DNA of 64,000 bases, from contig NZ_CP022221.1 of assembly GCF_004114935.1 (NCBI RefSeq), positions 1,695,001-1,759,000 on the forward strand. The letters are read 5' to 3'. A program made the translations under genes and the position numbers. The first letter of the stretch is position 1. Each line of letters opens with the position of its first letter. Shown piece after piece: positions 17,028 to 28,533 of this stretch. The notes beneath the pieces were generated by a model that was not told the origin of the DNA, did not search any database, and saw only the letters and a program-made list of their open reading frames with translations. This DNA is from Bradyrhizobium zhanjiangense. Lineage in GTDB: Bacteria > Pseudomonadota > Alphaproteobacteria > Rhizobiales > Xanthobacteraceae.

Positions 17028-17046
17028 ATTGCGTTGCACGCGCAAT
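17028..17046. promoter_or_regulatory. Palindrome ATTGCG-N7-CGCAAT
   Basis: A second perfect inverted repeat in the trxB/lrp intergenic region, 86 bases before the Lrp-like start. TTGC and GCAA half-sites also occur in the first palindrome. Spaced sites of this kind are common targets of Lrp-type octamers. Confidence 0.45.
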
Positions 17047-17131
17047 AAAATTGCGCTGCGCGCGTGGACTAGGGTATGACGATTGCGACAAACCACCCAA
17101 TACCGCCGCAAAGGGCAGGAGTTCCAATCAC

Positions 17132-17611
17132 GTGTCGCGGAACCTAGACGAGATCGACCTGAAGATTCTCACCGAGATTCAGGCCGACGGTCGAATCACG
17201 AATGTCGAACTGGCCAAGCGCGTCGGCATCTCGCCGCCGCCCTGCCTGCGCCGCGTCCGGGCGCTGGAGGAGGAGGGCTACATCCACGGCTATCGGGGCC
17301 TTCTGGACGCCCGCAAGCTAGGCTTCGACGTCACTGTGTTCGCCGCCGTGCACCTGTCCAGCCAGGCCGAGACGGATTTGCGCGCCTTCGAGGAATTCGT
17401 CCGCGCCGAGCCCTTGGTGCGGGAATGCTGGATGCTGTCGGGCGAGGTCGATTTCATCCTGAAATGCGTCGCCCCCGACATGGCGACCTTCCAGGATTTC
17501 GTCACCCACCTGACCGCCGCGCCCCATGTCCGCAACGTGCGGACGTCGCTGGTGCTGCATAATTCGAAATATGAGGCGGCGGTGCCGTTGGACGTGAAGG
17601 GACGAAGGTAA
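17132..17611 (+). CDS. Lrp/AsnC family regulator
   Basis: A 159-residue regulator with the family layout. A helix-turn-helix lies near residues 8-50 (DLKILTEIQADGRITNVELA, then KRVGISPPPCLRRVRALEEE). An alpha-beta ligand-binding domain follows with EVDFILKCVAPDMATF. The GTG start at 17132 has AGGAG 10 bases upstream and begins VSRNLDEIDLKIL, the normal start of the family. It is divergent from trxB. Such proteins sense amino acids; the effector is unknown. Confidence 0.9.
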   Translation: MSRNLDEIDLKILTEIQADGRITNVELAKRVGISPPPCLRRVRALEEEGYIHGYRGLLDARKLGFDVTVFAAVHLSSQAETDLRAFEEFVRAEPLVRECWMLSGEVDFILKCVAPDMATFQDFVTHLTAAPHVRNVRTSLVLHNSKYEAAVPLDVKGRR

Positions 17612-17629
17612 CCTCTCTAAGCGTCCCTG

Positions 17630-17778
17630 CCGTCATCCTGAGGTGCGAGGCATCGGGCGCAAAGCGCCCGATGGGGAGCCTCGAAGGATGCACGGCCCGT
17701 ATATGTAGCGGCGCGCGGCAACAGTTGGGCCGTCGCCCTTCGAGGGCCGCTGAAGTAGCGGCCACCTCAGGATGACGG
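17630..17778. repeat. Palindromic intergenic repeat, family R4
   Basis: CCGTCATCCTGAGGTG at the left is mirrored by CACCTCAGGATGACGG at the right. The inner hairpin GCATCGGGCGCAAAGCGCCCGATG is clear. The rest of the gap to 17936 holds only the greA terminator. Confidence 0.85.
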
Positions 17779-17876
17779 TGATGGAATGATGCTCGCTGCA
17801 TCAACATCGTCATTGCTGTCGATGACGAGTGGAGAGAGCGCGACTTCATCTCGTGCACCGAGCAATGTGCAGACAC

Positions 17877-17906
17877 AAAAAAGGCCGCGCAGCGCGCGGC
17901 CTTTTT
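17877..17906 (-). terminator. Terminator of greA (usable in both directions)
   Basis: The stem AAGGCCGCGC/GCGCGGCCTT has a 3-base loop and is flanked by A-run and T-run on each side. It lies 31 bases past the greA stop on the reverse strand. Confidence 0.9.
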
Positions 17907-17936
17907 CGAAACGTCGTCACAGGCAACGGCAAATCC

Positions 17937-18410
17937 TTACCGCCACTCCACCTTGGTGATCTCATACGCCTTGGCGCCGCCCGGCGTGTTGACCTCGACG
18001 GAGGCGCCCTTCTTCTTGCCGATCAGTGCGCGGGCGAGCGGCGAGGTGATGGAGATGCGGCCCTTCTTGGCGTCGGCCTCGACCTCGCCGACGATCTGCC
18101 ACACCGTCTTCTTCTCGGTGTCCTCGTCGACCAGCGTCACGGTGGCGCCGAACTTGATGGTGTCACCGGAGAGTTTCGAGATGTCGATGATGTCGGCGCG
18201 CGCAAGCTTGTCCTCGAGCTCGGCGATGCGGCCTTCATTGTGGGACTGCTCTTCCTTCGCGGCATGATATTCCGCGTTCTCCGACAGGTCTCCGTGCGAG
18301 CGCGCCTCCGCGATATGCTCGATGATCCGCGGACGATCCACGGACTGGCGATGCTTCAATTCTTCCCCGAGCGCGGCAAATCCGGCCGAAGTCATCGGAA
18401 CCTTTTCCAT
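17937..18410 (-). CDS. greA: Transcript cleavage factor GreA
   Basis: A 157-residue factor that stimulates RNA polymerase to cut its backtracked transcript. The N-terminal coiled coil carries the acidic tip in [20 protein letters not shown]. The C-terminal FKBP-like domain contains [20 protein letters not shown], ending in YEITKVEW. The start at 18410 (MEKVPMTS) gives the standard length; longer in-frame forms are improbable. It lies downstream of carB in the same direction, a common alphaproteobacterial arrangement, with 230 bases between. Confidence 0.96.
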   Translation of the reverse strand: MEKVPMTSAGFAALGEELKHRQSVDRPRIIEHIAEARSHGDLSENAEYHAAKEEQSHNEGRIAELEDKLARADIIDISKLSGDTIKFGATVTLVDEDTEKKTVWQIVGEVEADAKKGRISITSPLARALIGKKKGASVEVNTPGGAKAYEITKVEWR

Positions 18411-18640
18411 CTTTTCTCTCGTCCTTCGGTCGCGCGCCCCAGAACAGGAATGAGCGCCCAACCTTGATTCGTCGGTCTTTCCGGGGCTCGACACGCGGGC
18501 CGCCGGACGTTGACAGATATGGGCTTAGCGTCGGAACAGAACACCCCCATGGCCGGACAGTTCCTCCGGCCATTGTGGCTTCATTGCCAATCACTTAGCG
18601 GAAAGCTTGAGCCCCCAAGGCCTTGGCCCCCCGCTAGCGA

Positions 18641-22105
<3,465 letters not shown>

Positions 22106-22133
22106 CACCGCTCGCGGGCTGGATTTTGGGCAC

Positions 22134-22167
22134 AAAAAAAGGGCGCGCTTGCCGCGCGTCCCCTTTA
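22134..22167 (-). terminator. Terminator of the MFS transporter gene
   Basis: On the reverse strand AGGGGACGCGCG and GCGCGCCCT pair across GCAA and run into seven T, 80 bases after the transporter stop and just ahead of carB. Confidence 0.8.
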
Positions 22168-22246
22168 GCCGAGAGCGCGGGTTTCCCTCGCGCGCGGGTG
22201 GGTCTTAGACCAGTTTTCGGGGCGGCGAAACCCCGAAAAACGCCCA

Positions 22247-23416
22247 TCAACCGGCAATTTTGACCGGTTTTGGCCGCGCCTGCCAGCCGCGGGCGAGGTG
22301 CACCAGAAGCGAGGCCGCAACGCTCGTTCCGCCGATCCAGCCGAGGTCGTTGGGCGAGAGGGTGGCCAGCACCGCGCCGCCCAGCGCGCCGCCGATCGCG
22401 AAGCCGAGATACATCGCGGAAGCGTTGAGCGAGAGCGCGATCATCGAGGCCTGCGGCTCGATCCGGATGATGCCGGCGATCTGGGCCGGATAGAATGCCC
22501 AGCCCGAGAGGCCCCAGAGGAAGATCGCGCCCAGCACCGCATAATGCGCCTGTCCCGGCATCAGCTTCAGGACCAGCGAATGCAGGATCAGCGCGCTCGC
22601 CATGCCGGCAAGCCCGAGGGCCGCGGTGGCGAGCGTGCCAAGCCGGTCGGCCAGGACGCCGCCGAGCATGTTGCCGATCGCGGCGGCGCCGCCGAACACC
22701 AGCAGCGCCAGGCTGATCTGCGAGGCGTCGAAGCCGAGGCCGCGCAGCGGAATCGCGAAATAGGTGAACACGGTGAAGCCGCCGAGCGCCCAGAGAATGG
22801 TGATCGCAAGCGCGACCAGCACGTTGCTGTGACGCGCTACCGCCAGCCGCTCGCTGAGCGAGGCCGTGTTGCGCGGCAGGCCTTTGGGTAGCCCGAGCAG
22901 CAGGCCCGCCAGCGCCACCGTGCCGATCAGCGCGACCATGGCGAAAGTTGCGCGCCAGCCGAGCAGGCTGCCGACGAGATTGCCAAGGGGAACGCCGATG
23001 ACGGTCGCGACCGTGAGGCCCGAGGTGACGAGGGCCACCGCACGTCCGCGCCGTTCGGGCGAGGCGACCGCCACGGACACCGCGAGCGCCGTCGGCATAC
23101 ACAGCCCCGAGCCCAGCGCCATCAGCATGCGCGAGGCCAGCAGCAGGGCGTAGTTGGATGCCACCACCGCGGCGAGGTTACCGGCGATGAAGGTCGTCAG
23201 TGCCAGCGCCAGCACGGTGCGGCGGTCGATGTTGTTGAGTGTCACAGCCAAGATCGGCGAGCCCACGGCATAGGTGAGGGCGTAAGCCGTGACCAGTTGC
23301 CCGGCGGCCGAGACCGAAATCGTGAGGTCGGTGGCGATCGCGGGCAAAAGCCCTGCAATAACAAAGCCTTCCGTGCCGATCGCGAAGGCCGCCAAGGCCA
23401 GCCAGAACACGCTCAT
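22247..23416 (-). CDS. MFS transporter, sugar/drug efflux type
   Basis: A 389-residue inner-membrane protein with twelve hydrophobic segments. The first half carries LASRMLMALGSGLCMPTALA and the loop NNIDRRTVLAL. The overall likeness is to arabinose-efflux/AraJ-type and multidrug MFS exporters. The start at 23416 has AAGGA 8 bases upstream; about 97 upstream in-frame codons overlap the divergent regulator and are not credible. It is divergent from an ArsR-type repressor, and two identical-half operators lie between them, so that repressor probably controls export. Substrate unknown. Confidence 0.9.
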   Translation of the reverse strand: MSVFWLALAAFAIGTEGFVIAGLLPAIATDLTISVSAAGQLVTAYALTYAVGSPILAVTLNNIDRRTVLALALTTFIAGNLAAVVASNYALLLASRMLMALGSGLCMPTALAVSVAVASPERRGRAVALVTSGLTVATVIGVPLGNLVGSLLGWRATFAMVALIGTVALAGLLLGLPKGLPRNTASLSERLAVARHSNVLVALAITILWALGGFTVFTYFAIPLRGLGFDASQISLALLVFGGAAAIGNMLGGVLADRLGTLATAALGLAGMASALILHSLVLKLMPGQAHYAVLGAIFLWGLSGWAFYPAQIAGIIRIEPQASMIALSLNASAMYLGFAIGGALGGAVLATLSPNDLGWIGGTSVAASLLVHLARGWQARPKPVKIAG

Positions 23417-23430
23417 GGAGAAATCCTTAT

Positions 23431-23448
23431 GTTCAACGTTTATTGAAC
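23431..23448. promoter_or_regulatory. Operator candidate GTTCAA-N6-TTGAAC, site 1
   Basis: A perfect inverted repeat 14 bases before the MFS start codon. The same arms and spacing recur at 23479-23496. It is placed to block MFS transcription or translation start. Confidence 0.8.
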
Positions 23449-23478
23449 TATTGGCTCGGCTGATCCAGGAGTCAATTG

Positions 23479-23496
23479 GTTCAAGAACTATTGAAC
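23479..23496. promoter_or_regulatory. Operator candidate GTTCAA-N6-TTGAAC, site 2
   Basis: A second perfect copy, 48 bases from the first (start to start) and 28 bases before the regulator start codon. Two sites flanking the two promoters suggest control of both genes and autoregulation. Confidence 0.8.
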
Positions 23497-23524
23497 ATCG
23501 CGGCCTTTTCGCTATGATTGATCC

Positions 23525-23896
23525 ATGAGCCGCACGCCCCTTCACCCGACCCGCGAGCAGATCGAGCTGCCGATGGTCCTGGATTGCCTGAGCGATCCGA
23601 TCCGATTGGCAATCGTCTATCAGCTCGCGCAGCAAAAACGTGTCAGCAGCGAACTCTGTTGTGGCGATTTCAGCGGCCTCGGCGGCAAGTCCAACCTCGC
23701 CTATCACTTCGCCAAGCTGCGCGAATGTGGGCTGATGCAGACCCGCGTGGCCGGAACAAACCGCTTCATGCGGCTGCGCCGCGAGGATCTGGACGCGCGC
23801 TTCCCCGGCCTGCTCGATGCCGTCATCAGCTCCGCAGCCAGGGACGCCCGCCGGCTTCAGCTCCTGTCCGAGTGCGATGTGATTGAGGCAGATTGA
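23525..23896 (+). CDS. ArsR-type winged-helix repressor
   Basis: A 123-residue regulator. The DNA-binding domain spans about residues 15-90 (LDCLSDPIRLAIVYQLAQQK, then LAYHFAKLRECGLMQTRVAG), with the recognition helix in GGKSNLAYHFAKL. Two adjacent cysteines (CCGDF) are present near residue 45. They might sense thiols, but the classical metal motif ELCVC is only partly matched. It is divergent from the MFS exporter and probably represses it through the two palindromes between them. The inducer is unknown. Confidence 0.85.
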   Translation: MSRTPLHPTREQIELPMVLDCLSDPIRLAIVYQLAQQKRVSSELCCGDFSGLGGKSNLAYHFAKLRECGLMQTRVAGTNRFMRLRREDLDARFPGLLDAVISSAARDARRLQLLSECDVIEAD

Positions 23897-24133
23897 GCCG
23901 CGGATACAGTCCGTCTGCGCTTCCGCTTCGTTTCAGCTACGCCGGACACGCTTCGCCGCTGCGCGCCTCACGTGGCTGCGCCACGCCCGTCTTCGCCCTT
24001 CGGGCTTCGCCGCGGCAGCCTTCGCTATGAAAGGGCTTGCCTAGCTGAACCCGCCTTCGCTCTGCGAGCTATGGCGAGGCGAGGCGAGGCGAGGCTGGCT
24101 TGCCTAGCCGAAGCTGGCGAAGCCAGCGAAGGC
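23897..24133. other. Repetitive GC-rich intergenic region
   Basis: No gene is seen. The stretch is made of short overlapping palindromes built on CTTCGC and GCGAAG. It also has a perfect pentanucleotide tandem repeat GGCGA, 4.4 copies, at 24073-24094. TTGCCTAGC occurs twice. It looks like eroded intergenic repeat sequence next to the tRNA-like gene. Confidence 0.6.
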
Positions 24134-24209
24134 TGGAGACCCGGCCTGGATTTGAACCAGGATGAAGAGCGTTGCACCGCCCTCGCGTAGACGCTTCCGC
24201 CACCGGGCC
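24134..24209 (-). tRNA. tRNA-Cys-like gene (GCA) with enlarged anticodon loop
   Basis: The reverse strand folds as a 76-base cloverleaf ending in encoded CCA. The acceptor is GGCCCGG/CCGGGTC (one G-T pair), the discriminator T73 is that required by cysteinyl-tRNA synthetase, and the T-arm CCTGG-TTCAAAT-CCAGG is perfect. The D-stem is GCG/CGC. The anticodon arm AGGGC/GCTCT closes GGTGCAAC, an 8-base loop containing TGCAA. It resembles ordinary tRNA-Cys in acceptor, D-arm and discriminator. However, the D-loop lacks the GG pair and the anticodon loop has one base too many. It could be a decayed second tRNA-Cys or a specialised one. Confidence 0.6.
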
Positions 24210-24263
24210 AGGGCGATCATTACCGATTGCAGTGCGACAAGCCACAACGGCTGATTGTTATGC

Positions 24264-24965
24264 TTAACGAACCAGTGGCGGCCGCGCGACGAAGGTCATG
24301 CGCCAGCGATTGTGGCCGATATTGCTGTGTGCGCGTTGGACTACGAACCCGGCCGCGGTCAGCTTGGCGGTGATCTCCGCCTCGCTGTAGCGCTGGAGCC
24401 CGATGCGCGTGCGCAGCTGGCGGTAATCCGACAGTGCGGTGCTGATCAGCCCGACCAGCGCGTCTTTCAGGAAACCGTGCCGCAGGCCGAAGCCGAGCAG
24501 CGCCATCACGTCCCTCACCATGCCGACATTGGGCTGGAGGATATCGCCGAGCACCAGCTTGCCGGAGGGTTTCAGAATCCGGCGGATGTTGAGGAGGGCG
24601 GCATCGAGCTCCTCCGGCGTCATGTATTGCGCGACCGAGTTCATCACGACGAGATCGACCGACTGGTCCTGCATCTTGCGGACGTCTTCGAGCGAGCGGA
24701 CGCGGATCTTGGTGTTCGGGGCGAACCGCGCGATCAGTCGGCCGCGCACCCCGGGCGCGGGCTCCGCCAGGATCAGCTTGCCGCAGGCGGATGCCACCTG
24801 GTTCGCCGACAGCGCCTCGCCGCAGGCATAGTCCAGCACTACCGCCTCGGGCGAGGGGATATAACCGATGATGTCCCGCGCAATGATCTGGAAGTGCAAG
24901 TCGCGATGCAGCTTGCTGACATAGATCGTATGCGTGGAGTCGTAATAATCGATCCAATCGTCCAT
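24264..24965 (-). CDS. Class I SAM-dependent methyltransferase
   Basis: A 233-residue methyltransferase. Motif I is VLDYACGEALSANQVA, with the nucleotide-binding GEA in place of GxG. Motif II/post I is LILAEPAPGVRGRL, and VDLVVMNSVAQYM corresponds to motif IV. The start at 24965 (MDDWIDYYDSTHTIYV) is well defined, whereas a longer frame overlaps the Dps leader. It is divergent from dps with about 115 bases between. The substrate is unknown; DSTHTIYVSKLHRDLHF is reminiscent of lipid or small-molecule methyltransferases. Confidence 0.85.
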   Translation of the reverse strand: MDDWIDYYDSTHTIYVSKLHRDLHFQIIARDIIGYIPSPEAVVLDYACGEALSANQVASACGKLILAEPAPGVRGRLIARFAPNTKIRVRSLEDVRKMQDQSVDLVVMNSVAQYMTPEELDAALLNIRRILKPSGKLVLGDILQPNVGMVRDVMALLGFGLRHGFLKDALVGLISTALSDYRQLRTRIGLQRYSEAEITAKLTAAGFVVQRAHSNIGHNRWRMTFVARPPLVR

Positions 24966-25080
24966 GGTACTCGAGGGTCCCGGCCAAATGGTTCCGCTAA
25001 AAGGAACCGGCGCTGCCCGCCTTGCGTTAGGGGTGCGACGGCGCGCCGTCAATGTCCGCGTCCTAACAGGAAGGTCTCCC

Positions 25081-25605
25081 GTGAGCAAAACCAACAACAA
25101 GGTCTCGCCCGATCTCGACACTCCCACCGATCTGTCGCCCGATGGGGTCAAGAAGGTCTCGGAGGCGCTCAACGTGCTTCTGGCCGACGCGTTCGCGCTG
25201 TATCTGAAGACCAAGAATTTCCACTGGCACATCAGCGGCCGGCATTTCCGCGATTACCATTTGCTGCTCGACGAGCAGTCCGATCAGATCTTCGCCACCA
25301 CCGACCAGCTCGCCGAGCGCGTCCGCAAGATCGGCGGCACCACGCTGAAGTCGATCGGCCAGGTCGCAAAGCTCCAGACCATCAAGGACAACAACGAGAA
25401 CTACGTCCCGCCGCGCGAGATGATGCGCGAGCTGATGCAGGACAACAAGCATGTCGCCGCTGCGATGCGCAAGGCACATGACGTCTGCGACGAGGCCGGC
25501 GATGTCGCCAGCGCCAGCATCCTCGAAGTCTTCATCGACGAGACCGAGCGCCGCACCTGGTTCCTGTTCGAAGCGACACGGCAGGAGGGCAGCAACGCGG
25601 CGTAG
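25081..25605 (+). CDS. dps: Dps family ferritin-like DNA-protection protein
   Basis: A 174-residue protein that forms 12-subunit shells and oxidises and stores iron, shielding DNA. The ferroxidase signature is seen as FHWHISG (47-53) and HLLLDEQSDQI (His60, Asp64, Asp68). The N-terminus is Lys/Asp/Thr-rich. The GTG start at 25081 follows AGGAAGG with a 6-base gap. Monocistronic. Confidence 0.93.
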   Translation: MSKTNNKVSPDLDTPTDLSPDGVKKVSEALNVLLADAFALYLKTKNFHWHISGRHFRDYHLLLDEQSDQIFATTDQLAERVRKIGGTTLKSIGQVAKLQTIKDNNENYVPPREMMRELMQDNKHVAAAMRKAHDVCDEAGDVASASILEVFIDETERRTWFLFEATRQEGSNAA

Positions 25606-25619
25606 GGGATGCAACTGCC

Positions 25620-25747
25620 GTAGGGTGGGCAAAGGCGCGCCATTGCGCGCCGTGCCCACCATCCATCCTTACGGTCGATGTGTTTGGTGGGCACGCTTCC
25701 GCCTTCGCTCTTCGAGCTACGGCGGACTAGTCGCTTTGCCCACGGGC
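25620..25747. repeat. Palindromic intergenic repeat, family R8
   Basis: GTAGGGTGGGCAAAGG at the left faces CTTTGCCCACGGGC at the right. Inside are a hairpin GGCGCGCCATTGCGCGCC and GTGCCCACC/GGTGGGCAC arms. It occupies the whole gap between dps and the cupin gene. Confidence 0.75.
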
Positions 25748-25760
25748 ACCTGCGCTTTGG

Positions 25761-26282
25761 CTACCGCCACAGCCGCATCAACGCGCCATCCTTGCCCGTC
25801 ACGGGATCAGCTGGCGGCAGCGCCACGTTCGGAATCGTCTTCAGCGCCTTGGCGTGGTTCTCCGGTGTGGCGCGCGTGATCTCCATCTTGGCGCCCGGCG
25901 GATAGGCGCCGATCACGCAGAAATCGTCGCTCGCCTTGATGCATTGATGGCCGGTACCGGCCGGCAGGATCGCGACGTCGCCGGCCTTGATCTGTAGCTC
26001 CTGGCCATGATCGCCGCCGAAGCGGACGCGAGCGCTGCCGCGCGCAACACCGAGCACCTCGTGCACGGTCGAATGATAGTGCAGATAGTCGAAGACGCCG
26101 TTGCGCCATGTGCCGCCCCAGCCGTTCGCTTCGAACAGCTCTTCGATGGTCTCCTCCGGATGCTCCGGATCGAGCTTCACCGCGCTCTGGTAAACCAGGA
26201 ACGGGAGGATGTTGTTCGGCACGAGCCCGTCATCCTCGAACACGATGGCAAGCGGCTCGGCCTTGTCGCGGACGACGGACAT
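25761..26282 (-). CDS. Cupin protein, YjlB type
   Basis: A 173-residue single-cupin protein. The metal-binding motifs are HYHSTVHEVLGVARG and GDVAILPAGTGHQ. The N-terminal DDGLVPNNILPFLVY and WRNGVFDYLHYHS closely follow Bacillus YjlB, an uncharacterised family. The start at 26282 (MSVVRDK) is chosen over a frame 12 codons longer. Enzymatic activity is not established for the family. The gene stands alone, on the same strand as carA upstream. Confidence 0.82.
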   Translation of the reverse strand: MSVVRDKAEPLAIVFEDDGLVPNNILPFLVYQSAVKLDPEHPEETIEELFEANGWGGTWRNGVFDYLHYHSTVHEVLGVARGSARVRFGGDHGQELQIKAGDVAILPAGTGHQCIKASDDFCVIGAYPPGAKMEITRATPENHAKALKTIPNVALPPADPVTGKDGALMRLWR

Positions 26283-26401
26283 GGCGGGGCTCCGAGAAAA
26301 GAACGCGTGCTCGTTCAACCGGAGTCGCCCGCAATGCGTTCCGTTCCTGTCCCAGACGCGATGCAGCGCGAAGCGCTGCTTCGCAGGGCCGGGACCCAGA
26401 A

Positions 26402-26462
26402 TGCCCCGGTTCAGCAGCGCATCACGCCGCGAAAAGCGGCGCGCTGCACTGCGCCCGGGGCA
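26402..26462. other. Long hairpin downstream of carA
   Basis: TGCCCCGG...GCAGCGC...CGCCGC and GCGGCG-CGCTGC...CCGGGGCA pair around a GAAAA loop to give a stem of over 20 bp with bulges. There is no T-tract. It may be an intergenic repeat or protect the carA mRNA end. Confidence 0.55.
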
Positions 26463-26480
26463 CGAGAGCCGCAGTGTGCC

Positions 26481-27671
26481 TCAAGCGCTCTTCTTCTGCC
26501 GCATCAGCTCCGCGAAGCGCTGGAACAGATAGTGCGAGTCGCGCGGACCCGGGGATGCCTCGGGGTGGTACTGCACCGAGAACACCGGCTTGCCGTCGAG
26601 CTGGATGCCGCAATTGGAGCCGTCGAACAGCGAGATGTGGGTCTGCGTCGCTCCCCTCGGCAGCGTCGTCTCGTCCACGGCAAAGCCGTGGTTCATCGAA
26701 GTGATTTCGACCTTGCCAGTGGTCTCATCCTTGACGGGATGATTGGCGCCGTGATGGCCCTGATGCATCTTCTTGGTCTTGGCGCCGACGGCGAGGCCGA
26801 GCATCTGGTGGCCGAGGCAAATGCCGAAGGTCGGCGTGCCCGACTTGATCACGTCCCGGATGACTGGCACGGCATATTTGCCTGTGGCGGCGGGATCGCC
26901 AGGGCCGTTCGACAGAAACACGCCGTCCGGCTTCATCGCCAAAATGTCTTCGGACGAGGTCGTCGCCGGCACCACCGTCACCTTGCAGCCGACGCCGGCG
27001 AGCAGGCGCAGGATGTTGCGCTTGATGCCATAGTCGATGGCGACGACGTTGAACTCCGGCTCGTCCTGGCGGCCAAAGCCCTTGTCCCACAGCCAGGGCG
27101 TCTCGTCCCAGGTGAAGCGCTGGCCGGAGGTGACCATCGGCACGAGGTCCATGCCTTCGAGGCCCGGCCATTCGCGCGCCTCTTCCTTGAGGCCATGCAG
27201 GTCGAACTCGCCGGTCCTGGAATGGGCGATCACGGCGTTGGGCATGCCCTTCGAGCGGATCAGCGCGGTCAGCGCGCGGGTATCGATGCCGGAGAGGCCG
27301 ATGATGCCGCGGGCCCTCAGCCACTGGTCGAGATGCTTGGTGGCGCGGTAGTTTGAGGGATCGGTGATCGCGGTGCGCAGGATCACGCCGCGCGCGCCGG
27401 GCGTCGCCGCCATGTTCACCGTCTCGATGTCGTCCTCATTGGTGCCGACATTGCCGATATGCGGGAAGGTGAAGGTGATGAGCTGGCCGGCATAGGAGGG
27501 ATCGGTCAAAATCTCCTCATAGCCGGTCATCGCGGTGTTGAAGCAGACTTCACCGACGGCGTGGCCTTCGGCGCCGAGACCAAAGCCTTCGAGCACCGTG
27601 CCATCGGCAAGCACGAGGAGCGCGGTCGGTTTGTGGTCCGGCCAGGCGGGATCGTTGTCATGTTGTGTCAT
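26481..27671 (-). CDS. carA: Carbamoyl-phosphate synthase small subunit
   Basis: A 396-residue glutamine amidotransferase subunit that feeds ammonia to CarB. The N-terminal CPSase_sm domain has TGYEEILTDPSYAGQLITFT. The class I GATase triad is Cys285 (GICLGHQ), His369 and Glu371 (HPEASPGP). The length is typical. It is separated from carB by the MFS, methyltransferase, dps and cupin genes, and is divergent from the YqeY gene. Confidence 0.97.
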   Translation of the reverse strand: MTQHDNDPAWPDHKPTALLVLADGTVLEGFGLGAEGHAVGEVCFNTAMTGYEEILTDPSYAGQLITFTFPHIGNVGTNEDDIETVNMAATPGARGVILRTAITDPSNYRATKHLDQWLRARGIIGLSGIDTRALTALIRSKGMPNAVIAHSRTGEFDLHGLKEEAREWPGLEGMDLVPMVTSGQRFTWDETPWLWDKGFGRQDEPEFNVVAIDYGIKRNILRLLAGVGCKVTVVPATTSSEDILAMKPDGVFLSNGPGDPAATGKYAVPVIRDVIKSGTPTFGICLGHQMLGLAVGAKTKKMHQGHHGANHPVKDETTGKVEITSMNHGFAVDETTLPRGATQTHISLFDGSNCGIQLDGKPVFSVQYHPEASPGPRDSHYLFQRFAELMRQKKSA

Positions 27672-27897
27672 GAGCGCGTTTCATAGTCTGCGCAAACGCC
27701 GCCGTCAAAGCGGGAGAGGCCGGATTCACATGCGTTTTTGCATATTTGGCGGGCGGCTTCAGGTACTTAAGCCGGAACTGGCAATTTTGAGCCATTTCGA
27801 GCCCTGGCAAGGAAACAATGCACCGGCGCCCGGTCCGGTATGGCCTCTTGCCCGCGAACGGCTTAGATCAGGCGCGACAGATTGAGAGGATCCGACC

Positions 27898-28353
27898 ATG
27901 CTGCGCGACGACATCAACAATGCGGTCAAGGAGGCCATGAAGGCCAAGGACGAGCGCAAGCTGTCCACGCTGCGCATGGTCAACTCGACCATCAAGAATG
28001 CCGACATCGACGCTCGCGGCAGCGGCAAGCCGCCGCTGTCGGACGCCGACATCCTCGCCGTGCTGCAGAAGATGATCAAGCAGCGCCAGGAGGCGGTCGA
28101 GCTCTACGACAAGGGCGGCCGCGCCGAGCTCGCCGCCCAGGAGCGCGAGGAGATCGCGGTGATCTCGGCGTACCTGCCGAAGCAGATGTCGGACGACGAG
28201 GTGAAAAAGGCGATCGCGGATGCGATCGCTGAAACGGGCGCCGCCGGCATGAAGGACATGGGCAAGGTGATCGCGGTATTGCGAGCGAAATACGCCGGAC
28301 AGATGGATTTCGGCAAGGCGTCCGGCCTGGTGAAGGCCGCGCTGTCGGGCTAG
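27898..28353 (+). CDS. GatB/YqeY domain-containing protein
   Basis: A 151-residue helical protein of the YqeY family, related to the tail of the GatB amidotransferase subunit. Conserved blocks are MVNSTIKNADIDAR, ISAYLPKQMSDDEV and MGKVIAVLRAKYAGQMDFGK. A role in tRNA-dependent amidation or tRNA binding is assumed for the family but unproven. The start at 27898 follows GAGAGGATCC. It is divergent from carA, and in many alphaproteobacteria it sits between carA and dnaG. Confidence 0.9.
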   Translation: MLRDDINNAVKEAMKAKDERKLSTLRMVNSTIKNADIDARGSGKPPLSDADILAVLQKMIKQRQEAVELYDKGGRAELAAQEREEIAVISAYLPKQMSDDEVKKAIADAIAETGAAGMKDMGKVIAVLRAKYAGQMDFGKASGLVKAALSG

Positions 28354-28422
28354 CTCGTTCTTCCCCTCTTTCCTTTGTGGAGAGGGTGGCATAGGCGGCC
28401 TTCGGCTGCCGATGCTTCGCGC

Positions 28423-28512
28423 GTCATGCCCGGGCTTGTCCCAGGCATCCATAGCCTTAAACTGGTGGCAACGAACAAGAACGTGGCTGGCCGGGACAAG
28501 CCCGGCCATGAC
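28423..28512. repeat. Palindromic intergenic repeat, family R7
   Basis: GTCATGCCCGGGCTTGTCCC and GGGACAAGCCCGGCCATGAC are inverted copies about 50 bases apart. The element ends 21 bases before the acyl-CoA synthetase start codon and so lies within its leader. Confidence 0.8.
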
Positions 28513-28533
28513 GCCGACCGCGGAAACGACCCC

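Noticed and set aside
24073..24094. GGCGA tandem repeat as a CRISPR or variable-number locus
   Set aside because: The unit is five bases without spacers. It is a short simple repeat within eroded palindromes. No CRISPR array or cas gene is seen anywhere in the window.
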